Below are positions 26,591-35,919 of a stretch of 64,000 nt of DNA, piece by piece. This DNA comes from Pseudomonas sp. Choline-02u-1. Lineage in GTDB: Bacteria; Pseudomonadota; Gammaproteobacteria; Pseudomonadales; Pseudomonadaceae. Under the pieces are notes generated by a model. It saw only the letters and a list, made by a program, of their open reading frames with translations, had not been told where the DNA came from and searched no databases. The stretch is from positions 62,001-126,000 of the forward strand of contig NZ_PJBC01000001.1 of the NCBI RefSeq assembly GCF_002836515.1, in the 5' to 3' direction. The position numbers and the translations under genes were made by a program. The number at the start of each line of letters is the position of its first letter. Within the stretch, counting starts at the first letter, position 1.

Positions 26591-29549
26591 CCTGGCTGCG
26601 GCAGGAATAGCCGGTCGCCAACGCCTCGCCCTGCTCCGCCACTGCTTGGATCTGACGCGCCCACGACTGCTCATAGATGAGCGCTGAAGTCTGCCGGTTG
26701 CGCGCTTCATGGCCGTAAGTGCCGGACATGCCGCAGCAACCGGTGGCTTGTGTGGCGAGCTTCAGACCAGCACGTTCGAAGACCTGTTCCCACTGGCGGG
26801 TCGCGGCCGGCGCGTTGGTTTTCTCCGTGCAATGGGCGAGCAGACGGAACGCTTTGGGCTGAACCTCAGGCGCCTGCTCCGGCATGACCTTGAGTAACCA
26901 TTCCTGCACCAGCGCGACTTCTGGACATTCATTCAGGCCCGGCACTTTCAGGTATTCCTGGCGATAGACCAGAGTCATCGCCGGATCCAGCCCCAGCAAG
27001 GGCACTCCGGACTGCGCCAGCGCCTGCAATTGCCCAGCGTTGCGCAACGCCGCGCGATTGAACGCCGAGAGAAAGCCCTGCACATGCAGCGGTTTGCCAT
27101 TGGCGCTGAACGGTGCGAGATAGACCTGATAACCCAGACGCGAAATCAGCTCGACCAGATCCGCCAACAGCGGCGCTTCGAAGTAGCGGGTGAAGGCGTC
27201 CTGCACGATCACCACGCTGCGTTCGCGTTGCTGCGGGGTGAGCGCCGACAGCGCCGCAACGGTCGCGGGCTGCACCCGCCAACGGCGCAGCGCAGCGTGG
27301 AAATCGAAGCGGCTGAGCAACGGCACATCGACCATGCCCCCGACCCGCGCCAAGGCACTGCGCACCCGGTCCGCGCCCATCAAACCGTTGTACAGCGCCG
27401 GAATCCGCGCCATGTACGGGATGGTGTACTCCAGCGAGGCGATCAGATAATCCCGTGCCGGACGCAGGTAGCGGCTGTGATACAGCTCGAGAAAGCGCGA
27501 GCGAAATTCCGGCACGTTAACCTTCACCGGGCACTGCCCCGCGCAGGATTTGCAGGCCAGGCAACCGGCCATGGCGTCGTACACTTCATGGGAAAAGTCT
27601 GCCGACGGATCGCGACTGTTGCGCCAGCGCTGCCACAGCGTGCGGAAAAACGCCGGTTTGCGGATCGCATCCGACAGCACGTCGACACCCGCCTCGCCCT
27701 GCAACCGCAGCCATTCGCGAATCAGCGAGGCACGCCCCTTGGGCGACTGCGCACGTTCGCGGGTGGCTTTCCACGACGGGCACATGGCGTCATCAGGATC
27801 GAAGTTGTAGCAGGCGCCGTTGCCATTGCAGTGCATGGCCGCGCCGTAGCTTTGCCAGACTTTCTCGTCGATTTGCCGATCAAGCTCACCGCGCAGAGTC
27901 ACTTCATCGATCTTCAGCAGCGCTGCACCGCTGTTCGCTGGCGTGGCGATTTTACCCGGGTTGAACTGGTTGAACGGGTCGAACGCCGCTTTCAAGGCTT
28001 GCAGCGCCGGGTACAACTCGCCGAAGAATGCCGGCGCATACTCCGAACGCAGGCCCTTGCCGTGTTCACCCCAAAGCAGGCCGCCGTAGCGCTGGGTCAG
28101 TGCGGCGACGCCATCGGACACCGGGCGCACCAACGCCGCTTGCAGCGGGTCTTTCATGTCGAGAATCGGCCGCACGTGCAGTACGCCGGCGTCGACATGG
28201 CCGAACATGCCGTACTGCAAATCATGGCTGTCGAGCAGGTCGCGCAGCTCAGCGATGTATTCAGCCAGGTGCTGCGGCGGCACGGCGGTGTCTTCGACGA
28301 AAGGCTGCGGACGGGCCTCGCCGGCGACGTTGCCAAGCAGGCCCACCGCACGTTTGCGCATGCCGTAGACCTTGTTTACCGCTGCTTGACCGACCGCCAG
28401 CGTATGGCCCAGACGCTCCACCGTGCGGTCGTTTTGCAAGTGTTGGATGAACGCTTCAACGCGGTGCTGCAAATCTTCCAGGTCATCGCCACAGAACTCG
28501 ACCAGGTTGATGCCCAGCGTCGGGCGCTCGGCACTTTCTGGAAAATATTCGGCAACGCCGTGCCAGACGATGTCCTGCATCGCCAGCAGCAAGACCTTGG
28601 AATCGACGGTTTCAATCGACAACGGCTTGAGCGCCATCAACGCCCGCGCATCGCGCAGCGCATCCATGAACCCGGCGTAGCGGATATTGACCAGCATCGT
28701 GTGCTTGGGAATCGGCAGCACGTTCAATCGCGCTTCGACGACAAAACCCAGCGAGCCTTCCGCGCCACAGAGCACGCTGTTGAGATTGAAGCGCTGATCG
28801 TCCTCACGCAGGTGCGCCAGGTCATAACCGGTCAGGCAGCGGTTGAGGTCGGGGAAGCGTGCCTTGATCAACTCGCCCTGCTCATCAATGATCTGCCGAG
28901 CGCAACGGTAGACCTCGCCGACCCGATCGGCGCGAGCGCACTGTGCTTCAAGCTCGTTTTCTTCCAGCGGCAGACCGTGCAAACGCTCGCCGCCGCGCAG
29001 AATCATCTGCAGCTCCAGCACGTGGTCGCGGGTCTTGCCGTAGGTGCAACTGCCCTGGCCGCTGGCGTCGGTATTGATCATGCCGCCGACCGTGGCGCGG
29101 TTCGAGGTCGACAGCTCAGGGGCGAAGAACAGCCCGGCGGATTTCAATGCGGCGTTGAGCTGGTCCTTGACCACCCCGGCCTGCACGCGCACCCAGCGTT
29201 GTTCAACGTTGATTTCCAGAATGCGGTTCATGTGCCGCGAGAGGTCGACGACGATACCGTCCGTCAGCGATTGGCCATTGGTGCCGGTGCCACCGCCGCG
29301 CGGGGTGATCACCACTTTCTCGTACGCCGGTTCGGCAATCAGCCGCGCCACCCGCGCGACGTCTTCGGCGTCCAGCGGAAACACCGCCGCTTGCGGCAAC
29401 CGCTGATAGATCGAATTGTCGGTAGCGAGCACCACGCGGCTGGCGTAATCGGCGCTGATTTCACCGCGAAAGCCGCTGTTTTTCAGGGCGGCAAGGAATT
29501 GTCGGTAATCGCCGGTCAGGGCTTTGGCGGGCGATAGCTGGGCAATCAT
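26523..29549 (-). CDS. ydiJ: D-2-hydroxyglutarate dehydrogenase, YdiJ type (FAD and Fe-S)
   Basis: Oxidises D-2-hydroxyglutarate, a by-product of serine synthesis, to 2-oxoglutarate, passing electrons to the respiratory chain. It has 1008 residues, close to E. coli YdiJ (1018). An FAD_binding_4 domain comes first (TPRGGGTGTNGQSLTDGIVV, STSNRATVGGMINTDASGQG), then an FAD-linked oxidase domain to about 560. An Fe-S segment with CLACKSCAGQCPVKV and a CCG-type C terminus (LLAHCTEKT, QATGCCGMSGTYGHEA) follow. It converges on pqiA with a 68-base overlap and is divergent from a LysR gene. Confidence 0.93.
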   Translation of the reverse strand: MIAQLSPAKALTGDYRQFLAALKNSGFRGEISADYASRVVLATDNSIYQRLPQAAVFPLDAEDVARVARLIAEPAYEKVVITPRGGGTGTNGQSLTDGIVVDLSRHMNRILEINVEQRWVRVQAGVVKDQLNAALKSAGLFFAPELSTSNRATVGGMINTDASGQGSCTYGKTRDHVLELQMILRGGERLHGLPLEENELEAQCARADRVGEVYRCARQIIDEQGELIKARFPDLNRCLTGYDLAHLREDDQRFNLNSVLCGAEGSLGFVVEARLNVLPIPKHTMLVNIRYAGFMDALRDARALMALKPLSIETVDSKVLLLAMQDIVWHGVAEYFPESAERPTLGINLVEFCGDDLEDLQHRVEAFIQHLQNDRTVERLGHTLAVGQAAVNKVYGMRKRAVGLLGNVAGEARPQPFVEDTAVPPQHLAEYIAELRDLLDSHDLQYGMFGHVDAGVLHVRPILDMKDPLQAALVRPVSDGVAALTQRYGGLLWGEHGKGLRSEYAPAFFGELYPALQALKAAFDPFNQFNPGKIATPANSGAALLKIDEVTLRGELDRQIDEKVWQSYGAAMHCNGNGACYNFDPDDAMCPSWKATRERAQSPKGRASLIREWLRLQGEAGVDVLSDAIRKPAFFRTLWQRWRNSRDPSADFSHEVYDAMAGCLACKSCAGQCPVKVNVPEFRSRFLELYHSRYLRPARDYLIASLEYTIPYMARIPALYNGLMGADRVRSALARVGGMVDVPLLSRFDFHAALRRWRVQPATVAALSALTPQQRERSVVIVQDAFTRYFEAPLLADLVELISRLGYQVYLAPFSANGKPLHVQGFLSAFNRAALRNAGQLQALAQSGVPLLGLDPAMTLVYRQEYLKVPGLNECPEVALVQEWLLKVMPEQAPEVQPKAFRLLAHCTEKTNAPAATRQWEQVFERAGLKLATQATGCCGMSGTYGHEARNRQTSALIYEQSWARQIQAVAEQGEALATGYSCRSQVKRQSAQALRHPLQVLLETLRR

Positions 29550-29706
29550 CGGTCAGGTTATCTCGGTCAAATCGGGCGGCGTGGCGGTGAACAGTTGTGC
29601 GCAACGAATGATTGCGTCAGGCTCCGCCATCTGAATGCGCCCATGTTATTTGCTGAAGAACCATGGAACAAGCGTAAATTCGACCCGCTATCGATGAGTT
29701 TTACGA

Positions 29707-30591
29707 ATGAATCCGCGCTCGCTCACGCCGTCCATGTCGCTGTTGCTCGCTTTCGAAGCCGCCGCTCGGCACGAAAGTTACACCCGCGCCGCCCATGAAC
29801 TGTCGTTGACGCAGAGTGCGGTCAGCCGTCAGGTACAGATTCTCGAGAAGATGCTCGGCATGCGCCTGTTCAGCCGCGAAGGCCGGCAGGTGGCGCTGAC
29901 CGATGTTGGACGCATGTATCAACGTGAGCTCACCGAAGCCCTCGGGCAGATTCGCAGCGCCACTTTGCAGGCGATGGCGTTTGGTTCGGGCATTCACAGC
30001 CTGCGCCTGGCAACGCTGCCGACCTTCGGTTCGAAATGGCTGCTGCCACGGCTGAAGGATTTCTATACGGCGCACCCGGGCATGACCGTGCACCTGCATT
30101 CGCGGATCGAAACCATCGATTTCGATATCAGCGAAATCGACGCGGCCATCTGTGTCGGCGGCGGTGATTGGCCGGGCCTGACCGCCCTGCCCCTGCACAC
30201 CGAAGAACTGGTGGCGATTGCCAGCGCGCAGCTGTCGGCGACTGAACGCGACGAGGCCGAGCGGCACATCAGCGAGCAGTTGCTGCTCAATGTCAGCAGT
30301 AACGCCCAGGCGTGGGCGGAATGGTTCAGCCACTACCAGCTGCCGCATCGCCGCATGAGGATCGGGCCGAGCTTCGAAATGACCTCGCACTTGATTCAAG
30401 CGGTACGCGCCAATATAGGCGTGGGCCTGGTACCGCGCATTCTGGTCGAGGAAGAATTGTTCAAGGGCGAATTGCTGCAATTGGGCGAACCGATTACCAG
30501 CCGGCGCAGTTATTACCTGGTGTATCCGCCGCGCAATGAGAATTTGCCTTCGCTGAAGGCGTTCAGGGATTGGCTGCTGGAGACGCTTTGA
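29707..30591 (+). CDS. LysR-family regulator, GcvA-like
   Basis: A 294-residue LysR protein of the GcvA/AmpR-like group, with SMSLLLAFEAAARHESYTRA and ALSLTQSAVSRQVQ-type helix-turn-helix (here ELSLTQSAVSRQVQILEKML) and the GcvA-like LRLATLPTFGSKWLLPRL at the start of the effector domain. It is divergent from ydiJ across 157 bases and may control it; nothing else nearby faces it. Start at the ATG at 29707. Confidence 0.85.
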   Translation: MNPRSLTPSMSLLLAFEAAARHESYTRAAHELSLTQSAVSRQVQILEKMLGMRLFSREGRQVALTDVGRMYQRELTEALGQIRSATLQAMAFGSGIHSLRLATLPTFGSKWLLPRLKDFYTAHPGMTVHLHSRIETIDFDISEIDAAICVGGGDWPGLTALPLHTEELVAIASAQLSATERDEAERHISEQLLLNVSSNAQAWAEWFSHYQLPHRRMRIGPSFEMTSHLIQAVRANIGVGLVPRILVEEELFKGELLQLGEPITSRRSYYLVYPPRNENLPSLKAFRDWLLETL

Positions 30592-30596
30592 TTCGT

Positions 30597-30630
30597 GGGC
30601 CTTTTCGCGGGCAAGCCCGCGATGGGGCCC
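30597..30630. terminator. REP-like hairpin between lysR and gudD
   Basis: GGGCCTTTTCGCGGGC pairs with GCCCGCGATGGGGCCC around a short AA loop. It sits between convergent stops and lacks a clear T-run. Confidence 0.6.
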
Positions 30631-30642
30631 GTCCCGACGCGA

Positions 30643-31917
30643 TCAAAACCTCGGCTTGACCGCCCGCCAATCCGCCTTGTAACGCTGCATCTGCCGCACA
30701 TCATCCCTCTGGCGAATCCCGCACGTCAGGTACTGATCATGCAGCTTGGCCAGTTGTTCGGGGTCCAGTTCCAACCCCAGCCCGGGCGCGCGAGTGATCT
30801 TCACGCAGCCATCGACAATCGGCAGCTTGCCGCCCTTGATCACCTCCTCGTCCGGCTCCTGCCACGGGTAATGGGTGTCGCAGGCGTAATCCAGATTCGG
30901 CACCGCCGCCGCGACGTGGGCCATGGCCATCAGGCTGATGCCCAGGTGCGAGTTGGAATGCATCGACACACCGAGGCCGAACACGTCGCACATTTTCGCC
31001 AGTGCCTGCGTATCACGCAGGCCACCCCAATAATGGTGGTCGGCGAGGACGATCTGCACGCTGTTCTGCGCAACGCTGCGGCGGAACTCGTCGAAATCGG
31101 TCACCACCATGTTGGTCGCCAGTGGCAAACCCGTGCGCTTGTGCAGTTCGGCCATGCCATCAAGGTCGGGCGTCGGGTCTTCGTAGTACTGCAGATCATC
31201 GCCGAGCAATTCGGCCATGCGAATTGCCGTCTCCAGCGACCAGTTGCCGTTCGGGTCGATGCGCAGCGGAAAACCCGGAAAGGCTTTTTTCAGCGCTTTG
31301 ATACATGCCACTTCATGCTCCGGCGGCAAGGTGCCGGCCTTGAGCTTGATGCTCTTGAATCCGTACGCCTCAATCATCCGCGCGGCCTGCGCCACGATCT
31401 GCTGCTCGCTCAGCGCCTCGCCCCAGTTGTCGGGTTTGTAGGGCGAGTCGATATGTTCGGCGTATTTGAAAAACAGGTAAGCGCTGAACGGCACTTCATC
31501 GCGGATTGCACCGCCGAGCAGATCCACCAGCGGCACATTGAGGTAATGCGCCTGCAAATCGAGAAACGCCACTTCGAACGCCGAGTAGGCGTTGCTCACC
31601 GCTTTGCTGGCGTGGGAACCGGGAGCCAGTTCGGCGCCAGCGACGCTGGCGGGTTTATTCGCTGCCACGGTGGCCTGCACGATCGCGCGCAGTTGATTGA
31701 GGTTGAACGGATCAAGGCCGATCAACTGGCTCTTCAATTGCTGCTGGATCGCCAGCGCCGGGGCATCGCCGTAGCTCTCGCCGAGGCCGATGTAGCCATT
31801 GTCACTTTCAATCTCGATGATCGAGCGCAGGGCAAAGGGCTCATGGATGCCACTGGCATTGAGCAGTGGCGGATCGCGGAAGGCGATCGGGGTGACGCTG
31901 ACACGGGTGATTTTCAA
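30643..31917 (-). CDS. gudD: Glucarate dehydratase (TTG start)
   Basis: Enolase-superfamily enzyme that dehydrates D-glucarate to 5-keto-4-deoxyglucarate. It has 424 residues with the GlucD pattern: SIKLKAGTLPP (catalytic Lys of the KxK motif), RIDPNGNW, YYEDP, ATNMVVTD (metal ligands), VLADHHYWGGL and SMHSNSHLGISL (the His-Asp base side). The frame begins at TTG, with GGAG eight bases before it; no in-frame ATG lies between that site and the conserved N terminus (KITRVSVTPIAF). It follows the MFS gene by 30 bases on the same strand. Confidence 0.93.
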   Translation of the reverse strand: MKITRVSVTPIAFRDPPLLNASGIHEPFALRSIIEIESDNGYIGLGESYGDAPALAIQQQLKSQLIGLDPFNLNQLRAIVQATVAANKPASVAGAELAPGSHASKAVSNAYSAFEVAFLDLQAHYLNVPLVDLLGGAIRDEVPFSAYLFFKYAEHIDSPYKPDNWGEALSEQQIVAQAARMIEAYGFKSIKLKAGTLPPEHEVACIKALKKAFPGFPLRIDPNGNWSLETAIRMAELLGDDLQYYEDPTPDLDGMAELHKRTGLPLATNMVVTDFDEFRRSVAQNSVQIVLADHHYWGGLRDTQALAKMCDVFGLGVSMHSNSHLGISLMAMAHVAAAVPNLDYACDTHYPWQEPDEEVIKGGKLPIVDGCVKITRAPGLGLELDPEQLAKLHDQYLTCGIRQRDDVRQMQRYKADWRAVKPRF

Positions 31918-31947
31918 GATAACGCTCCTGACAGATCAACAATCGAT

Positions 31948-33315
31948 TCAGTGGCTCGCAGCCGGACGAGCCGGCGCCACAACGGCGGCTTCGGCACTTG
32001 GCTTCGCCGGGGTTTGGCCTTTGGCGCCAGGCGCCGTGCGGGCGAAGAAGATCACCACAGCGGCGATCAGCGATGTCGCCGCCAGGCCATACAGGCCGCC
32101 CTCGATGGAGCCTGTGGTTTGTTCGAGAATGCCGAACGCCGTCGGCGCGACGAAGCCGCCAAGGTTGCCGATGGAATTGATCAGCGCGATCACCGCCGCA
32201 GCGATGCGCGCATCCAGATAGCTCTGTGGAATCGGCCAGAAAAGCGCCGACGCCGCTTTGAAGCCGATGGCCGCGAAGCAGATGGCAACGAAGGCAAACA
32301 CCGGCCCGCCAGTGGTCGACATGAACATGCCGAAGGCTGCGATCACCAGCGTCAGCGCGACCCAGGCCTGCTGGAATTTCCATTTACCGGCCATCGCTGC
32401 GAAACCGTACATGGCGATAATCGAGATGATCCACGGAATGGAGTTGAGCAGCCCGACCTGGAAGTCGCCGAGGTTGCCCATCTTTTTGATCATGCTCGGC
32501 AGCCAGAACGTTGCACCGTAAATGGTCAGCGCGATAGAGAAATAGATGAAGCAGAACAACGCGATCTGCCGGTCGGCCAGCAGCTTGAACATCGACGGCC
32601 TGGCGACCTGCACTGCTTCTCGGGCGCGCTGTTCTTCGGCGATCGCCGCAACAAGCGCTTCACGCTCCTCCTCGCTCAGCCATTTGGCTTGACGCGGGTG
32701 CGATTGCAGCCAGAACCAGACGAATGCGCACAACACCACCGACGCTGCGCCTTCGATCAGAAACATCCACTGCCAACCGTGCATGCCCAACCCGCTGACA
32801 TGCAACAGCGCACCGGACACCGGGCCGGAAATGACCGAGGCAATCGCCGAACCGCTGAGAAACACCGCCATGGTTTTGCCGCGCTCGGACGCTGGCAGCC
32901 ACTGGGTGAAGTAATAAATAATTCCCGGGAAGAACCCGGCCTCGGCCGCGCCGAGAATAAAGCGCAGCACGTAGAAGCTGGTTTCACCTTGAACAAACGC
33001 CATCGCCATGGCCGCAGCGCCCCAGGTGAACATGATCCGGGTCAGCCAGACCCGCGCGCCGTAGCGCTGCAACAGCATGTTCGACGGCACCTCGAACAAA
33101 GCGTAACCGATGAAGAACAGCCCGGCGCCAAGTCCGTAAGCCGCTGCGCCGATACCCAGATCGGTCTCCAGATGGCTGCGCACGAAGCCGATGTTGACCC
33201 GATCGATGTAATTGACGATGAACATCACCACGAACAGCGGCAGCACGTGGCGTTTGACCTTGGCGGCGGCGCGGGCGAGTACCGTGATGTCAGGCGGACT
33301 TTGAACGGTTTTCAA
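31948..33315 (-). CDS. MFS transporter of the anion:cation symporter group, probable glucarate importer (TTG start)
   Basis: A 455-residue major facilitator with twelve helices. NYIDRVNIGFVRSHLETDLG and the GxLADRxGxR-like loop mark the ACS family (GudP, GarP and relatives). Position directly upstream of gudD in one operon points to glucarate or galactarate uptake. The start appears to be a TTG at 33315 with GGGAG seven bases upstream; the next in-frame ATG would remove the first conserved segment. The C-terminal tail is rich in Ala and Pro. The operon is divergent from a LysR regulator. Confidence 0.87.
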   Translation of the reverse strand: MKTVQSPPDITVLARAAAKVKRHVLPLFVVMFIVNYIDRVNIGFVRSHLETDLGIGAAAYGLGAGLFFIGYALFEVPSNMLLQRYGARVWLTRIMFTWGAAAMAMAFVQGETSFYVLRFILGAAEAGFFPGIIYYFTQWLPASERGKTMAVFLSGSAIASVISGPVSGALLHVSGLGMHGWQWMFLIEGAASVVLCAFVWFWLQSHPRQAKWLSEEEREALVAAIAEEQRAREAVQVARPSMFKLLADRQIALFCFIYFSIALTIYGATFWLPSMIKKMGNLGDFQVGLLNSIPWIISIIAMYGFAAMAGKWKFQQAWVALTLVIAAFGMFMSTTGGPVFAFVAICFAAIGFKAASALFWPIPQSYLDARIAAAVIALINSIGNLGGFVAPTAFGILEQTTGSIEGGLYGLAATSLIAAVVIFFARTAPGAKGQTPAKPSAEAAVVAPARPAASH

Positions 33316-33434
33316 GGGGCGACTCCCGATCTTGTTTTTTTAGGGATGACTTGAAGCGATGGGCTGATCATGGATGTCGCGCATTGATCCCGTCTAATCT
33401 AAACTGGCATTCGATTGATACCCGGATTAAATCA

Positions 33435-34334
33435 ATGTTCGAGCTCACCCAGCTGCGCTGCTTCACCACGGTCGCCACCGAACTCAACTTTCGCCGCGCC
33501 GCCGAACGGCTGAACATGACCCAGCCGCCGCTGAGTCGGCAGATTCAGCTGCTGGAGCATCACCTCGGTGTAGAGCTGTTCACCCGCAGCACCCGCAGCG
33601 TTGCGCTGACGGCGGCGGGCCGGGCTTTTTTTGTCGAAGCGCAGAACCTGCTGGAGCGTGCCCAGCAAGCGGCAATCACCGCCCGCCGGTTTGCCGAGGG
33701 TGACATCGGCTCGGTGAATATCGCGTTCGTCGGCAGCGCGGTGTATGAGTTTCTGCCCAAGGTGATCGCCGAAGCGCGACTGAAACAGCCGCAAGTGAAA
33801 ATCGATCTGGCAGAAATGAACACCTATCAGCAGCACGAGGCCTTGCGCGCCCGCCGTATCGACTTGGGCATTGCCCGGGCGCCATTGCAGGAACCGGGTT
33901 ATGCCACCGAATGTTTGGTGCGGGAACCGTTCGTGCTGGCGGTGCCGAGCGGGCATCGATTGGCAAACACGGCTGACGTGTCAGTGGGTGATCTGGATAA
34001 ACAGCCGTTCCTGATGTACTCCCACGAAGCCTATCCACCGTTCAACGAACTGTTGACCGGCACCCTGCGTTCAGCGCGGGTGGCACCGGATTACGTGCAG
34101 TGGCTGGGCTCATCGCTGACGATTCTGGCGTTGGTCAACGCTGGCATGGGCCTGGCGCTGGTGCCGCGCTGCGCAACCAGCGTGGTGTTCAGGAATGTAG
34201 TGTTTCGCGAAATCGATCTGGGCGAAGGAGTGCAGAGCGAACTGCATCTGATCTGGCGGGAGAACAATGACAACCCGGCATTCGCGATGTTGCTGGAGGC
34301 GATTCGCCGGGCGGTGGCGCTGGGTTGGGGCTGA
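33435..34334 (+). CDS. LysR-family regulator of the glucarate operon
   Basis: A 299-residue LysR protein: helix-turn-helix at about 1-60 (MFELTQLRCFTTVATELNFR, MTQPPLSRQIQLLEHHLGVE) and an effector domain with IAFVGSAVYEFLPKVIAEAR, of the BenM/CatM-like type. It faces away from the MFS-gudD operon with 119 bases between starts, so it most likely controls glucarate use. The ATG at 33435 is preceded by an A+T-rich stretch without a strong ribosome site. Confidence 0.86.
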   Translation: MFELTQLRCFTTVATELNFRRAAERLNMTQPPLSRQIQLLEHHLGVELFTRSTRSVALTAAGRAFFVEAQNLLERAQQAAITARRFAEGDIGSVNIAFVGSAVYEFLPKVIAEARLKQPQVKIDLAEMNTYQQHEALRARRIDLGIARAPLQEPGYATECLVREPFVLAVPSGHRLANTADVSVGDLDKQPFLMYSHEAYPPFNELLTGTLRSARVAPDYVQWLGSSLTILALVNAGMGLALVPRCATSVVFRNVVFREIDLGEGVQSELHLIWRENNDNPAFAMLLEAIRRAVALGWG

Positions 34335-34337
34335 GAG

Positions 34338-34478
34338 TTATCGTGGCAGTCCATATTTGAGCGGCGGCGGAGCGCTCGGTGCTTTGATCAGCGGCTCCTC
34401 TAGCGGTTTGCCGTCCGGCCCTTTGAAAAGACGTTCGTATTGTTTTGGCATTAGCTGCGGCGCTCTGGCGGGTGTCAT
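34338..34478 (-). CDS. Small protein, 46 residues, coupled to the DUF6338 remnant
   Basis: Starts MTPARAPQLMPKQYERLFKG, continues with PDGKPLEEPLIKAPSAPPPL and ends KYGLPR. The ATG overlaps the TGA of the DUF6338 remnant (ATGA) and an AGAGGG box lies upstream. It is proline-rich and soluble, with no membrane segment. I do not recognise a family. The overlap suggests it was made together with the DUF6338 protein when that gene was intact. Confidence 0.55.
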   Translation of the reverse strand: MTPARAPQLMPKQYERLFKGPDGKPLEEPLIKAPSAPPPLKYGLPR

Positions 34479-34919
34479 GATGAACCCTCTGATACCGGGC
34501 TGAACTCAACCCACTTGACTTGCGCGGAATCTATCAGCAAAAGTTCGGCGCCAAAAGGCGCAGACTGGCCGTCGTCATTGACCCAACGTGGATTCTGCAT
34601 CACGAACTGCCCGCAGCCGGACTCGGATGGCCATAAAGCCCAAAGCCTTTGTGCCCGGGCATCCCAGGTGCCTGCAGAAAATCCCTTCGAGCCAATCCAC
34701 AGACAAAGTTGCCCACCGCCAACACCGCGCCCTGAATCACAAACGTAAACATCAGCGCCTGCACGATCTGACCAAACGTATCCGGTCGCTTGAACGCCGT
34801 AAGTGAATAGAAGACCCAGGTCGCTTGAACGCCGTAAGTGAATAGAAGACCCAGGCCGATAGAAACCCGGGAATGAGGTACTGCAACAGCGGAATGATTT
34901 CCTTGACCAGATCATCCAT
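34475..34919 (-). pseudogene. Broken DUF6338-family gene with internal duplication
   Basis: The N terminus MDDLVKEIIPLLQYLIPGFL (then SAWVFYSLTAFKRP) and the C terminus FVMQNPRWVNDDGQS...LLIDSAQVKWVEFSP are the two ends expected of DUF6338 proteins, but they lie in different frames. A 35-base unit is repeated in tandem at 34785-34854, shifting the frame after TAFKRP. A second shift occurs near LAVGN/LCLWIGSKGF. A central piece seems to be lost where DARAQRLWAL runs straight into WPSESGCG. DUF6338 function is unknown. The lesions make a full product impossible. Confidence 0.75.
34785..34854. repeat. 35-bp perfect tandem duplication
   Basis: Two identical, adjacent 35-base copies (34785-34819 and 34820-34854), each starting GTCGCTTGAACGCCGTAAGT. 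The length is not a multiple of three and breaks the DUF6338 frame. Perfect identity suggests a recent event. Confidence 0.9.
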
Positions 34920-35051
34920 GATCCGAGGCTCCTTTTCGTCATGCCGGCCCATCACCGGCCGACATTCAAAGCCTAGTCGAGGATTTTGCAGCGCCGCGCA
35001 GGCAACTGTCACAGACCATTGCGGCGGTCAGCCGGAGCCTCCATCCCATGA

Positions 35052-35089
35052 AAAAAGGCAGACACCGGGCTTCGGTGCCTGCCTTTTTG
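35052..35089 (-). terminator. Terminator after the small lipoprotein gene
   Basis: AAAAAGGCAGACACCG, GGCTT, CGGTGCCTGCCTTTTT: a 16-base stem with one mismatch, flanked by A- and T-runs, 16 bases past the lipoprotein stop. Confidence 0.85.
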
Positions 35090-35105
35090 CGAATCAAGCA
35101 GCTGC

Positions 35106-35441
35106 CTACAGGCAGTCACGCACCGATTGGCGCAGCGACCCGGACTTGGCCCATGGCGGCCCCTGGTAAAGGGACACTTTGCTGCCGTCCTTGTACTTGA
35201 CGATATCGAGAATCTCATCGGCGGTGATGATGCTTGGCGCGGTAATCCGGTAGCCATTGGAAATCGACATCTGCGAGGTCCTGGCGACGTCCTTCTGCCA
35301 CAACGGTAACAAACAAGCGGCATATTCACGGGGAGGCTTTTCACTGGTCTTGCTCAGGTTTGGCTCGCCCGGCACCAACGATGCGGGTAATGAGCAACCC
35401 GCCAACAAGGCCAGGGTCAAGGTGCTGATCCATACGCGCAT
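35106..35441 (-). CDS. Small lipoprotein of unknown function
   Basis: A 111-residue protein starting MRVWISTLTLALLAGCSLPA; LAGC is a lipobox, so the mature form should be anchored to a membrane through its Cys16. The rest is polar, with a sequence around ISNGYRITAPSIITADEILD that could be a small beta-rich domain, and ends with a Cys. No family was recognised. The ATG at 35441 was chosen because it begins the signal peptide; the frame is open upstream. A terminator follows. Confidence 0.75.
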   Translation of the reverse strand: MRVWISTLTLALLAGCSLPASLVPGEPNLSKTSEKPPREYAACLLPLWQKDVARTSQMSISNGYRITAPSIITADEILDIVKYKDGSKVSLYQGPPWAKSGSLRQSVRDCL

Positions 35442-35625
35442 GCTGTTTACCTGTTCAGAAAAAACGTGAATGTACCGTTTAACTGCCCGCACATCCATCG
35501 TGGCACCCCGCCGTTACGGGCGACTGGACAATTATTTACATCCATTCAGCCGAGCGTCAGATGACCTGGCTGCATCTGGAAAAATGCGGCTACTCTTTTC
35601 TACCGAGAATGTTCTGGAGGTGATC

Positions 35626-35865
35626 ATGCGGCTCAATGAATACGAACACGAACTTCAACGGGATTTGCAAAGCGTGGCATCCGATCTGAGATGGTCGGCA
35701 GTCGATCTCAAGCGCATCGCTGAACAACTGCGCAAATCCGGCAACGAGGCAGACGCCCAGACTGTATTGCGGTCTTGCGAAATTCTGCAAAGCGACGAGG
35801 AAAGATTGCAGATTTATGCCAGGGAGGTAAAAGCCCGGACGATCAGCCGAATCAAGGTTCACTGA
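35626..35865 (+). CDS. Small helical protein of unknown function (79 residues)
   Basis: MRLNEYEHELQRDLQSVASD begins a highly charged, probably all-helical protein with heptad-like spacing (LRWSAVDLKRIAEQLRKSGN). GGAGG lies five bases before the ATG at 35626, and a clear terminator follows the stop, so this is a real, independently expressed gene. There is no recognisable family, signal peptide or membrane segment. Confidence 0.72.
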   Translation: MRLNEYEHELQRDLQSVASDLRWSAVDLKRIAEQLRKSGNEADAQTVLRSCEILQSDEERLQIYAREVKARTISRIKVH

Positions 35866-35878
35866 CACGCCTTAAACA

Positions 35879-35907
35879 AGAAGCCCCGGTCGAAACCGGG
35901 GCTTTTT
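35879..35907 (+). terminator. Rho-independent terminator
   Basis: AAGCCCCGGT, CGAA, ACCGGGGCTT then TTTCG: ten-base stem with a stable tetraloop, 13 bases past the stop of the small helical protein. Confidence 0.9.
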
Positions 35908-35919
35908 CGTTACAACGCG

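Noticed and set aside
27030-29537. An 835-codon plus-strand open frame opposite ydiJ
   Set aside because: Antisense shadow of ydiJ, which has clear FAD and Fe-S motifs on the other strand.
30595-33354. A 919-codon plus-strand open frame opposite gudD and the MFS gene
   Set aside because: Shadow of two well-supported minus-strand genes in high-GC DNA; rich in Arg, His and Gln, with no domain.
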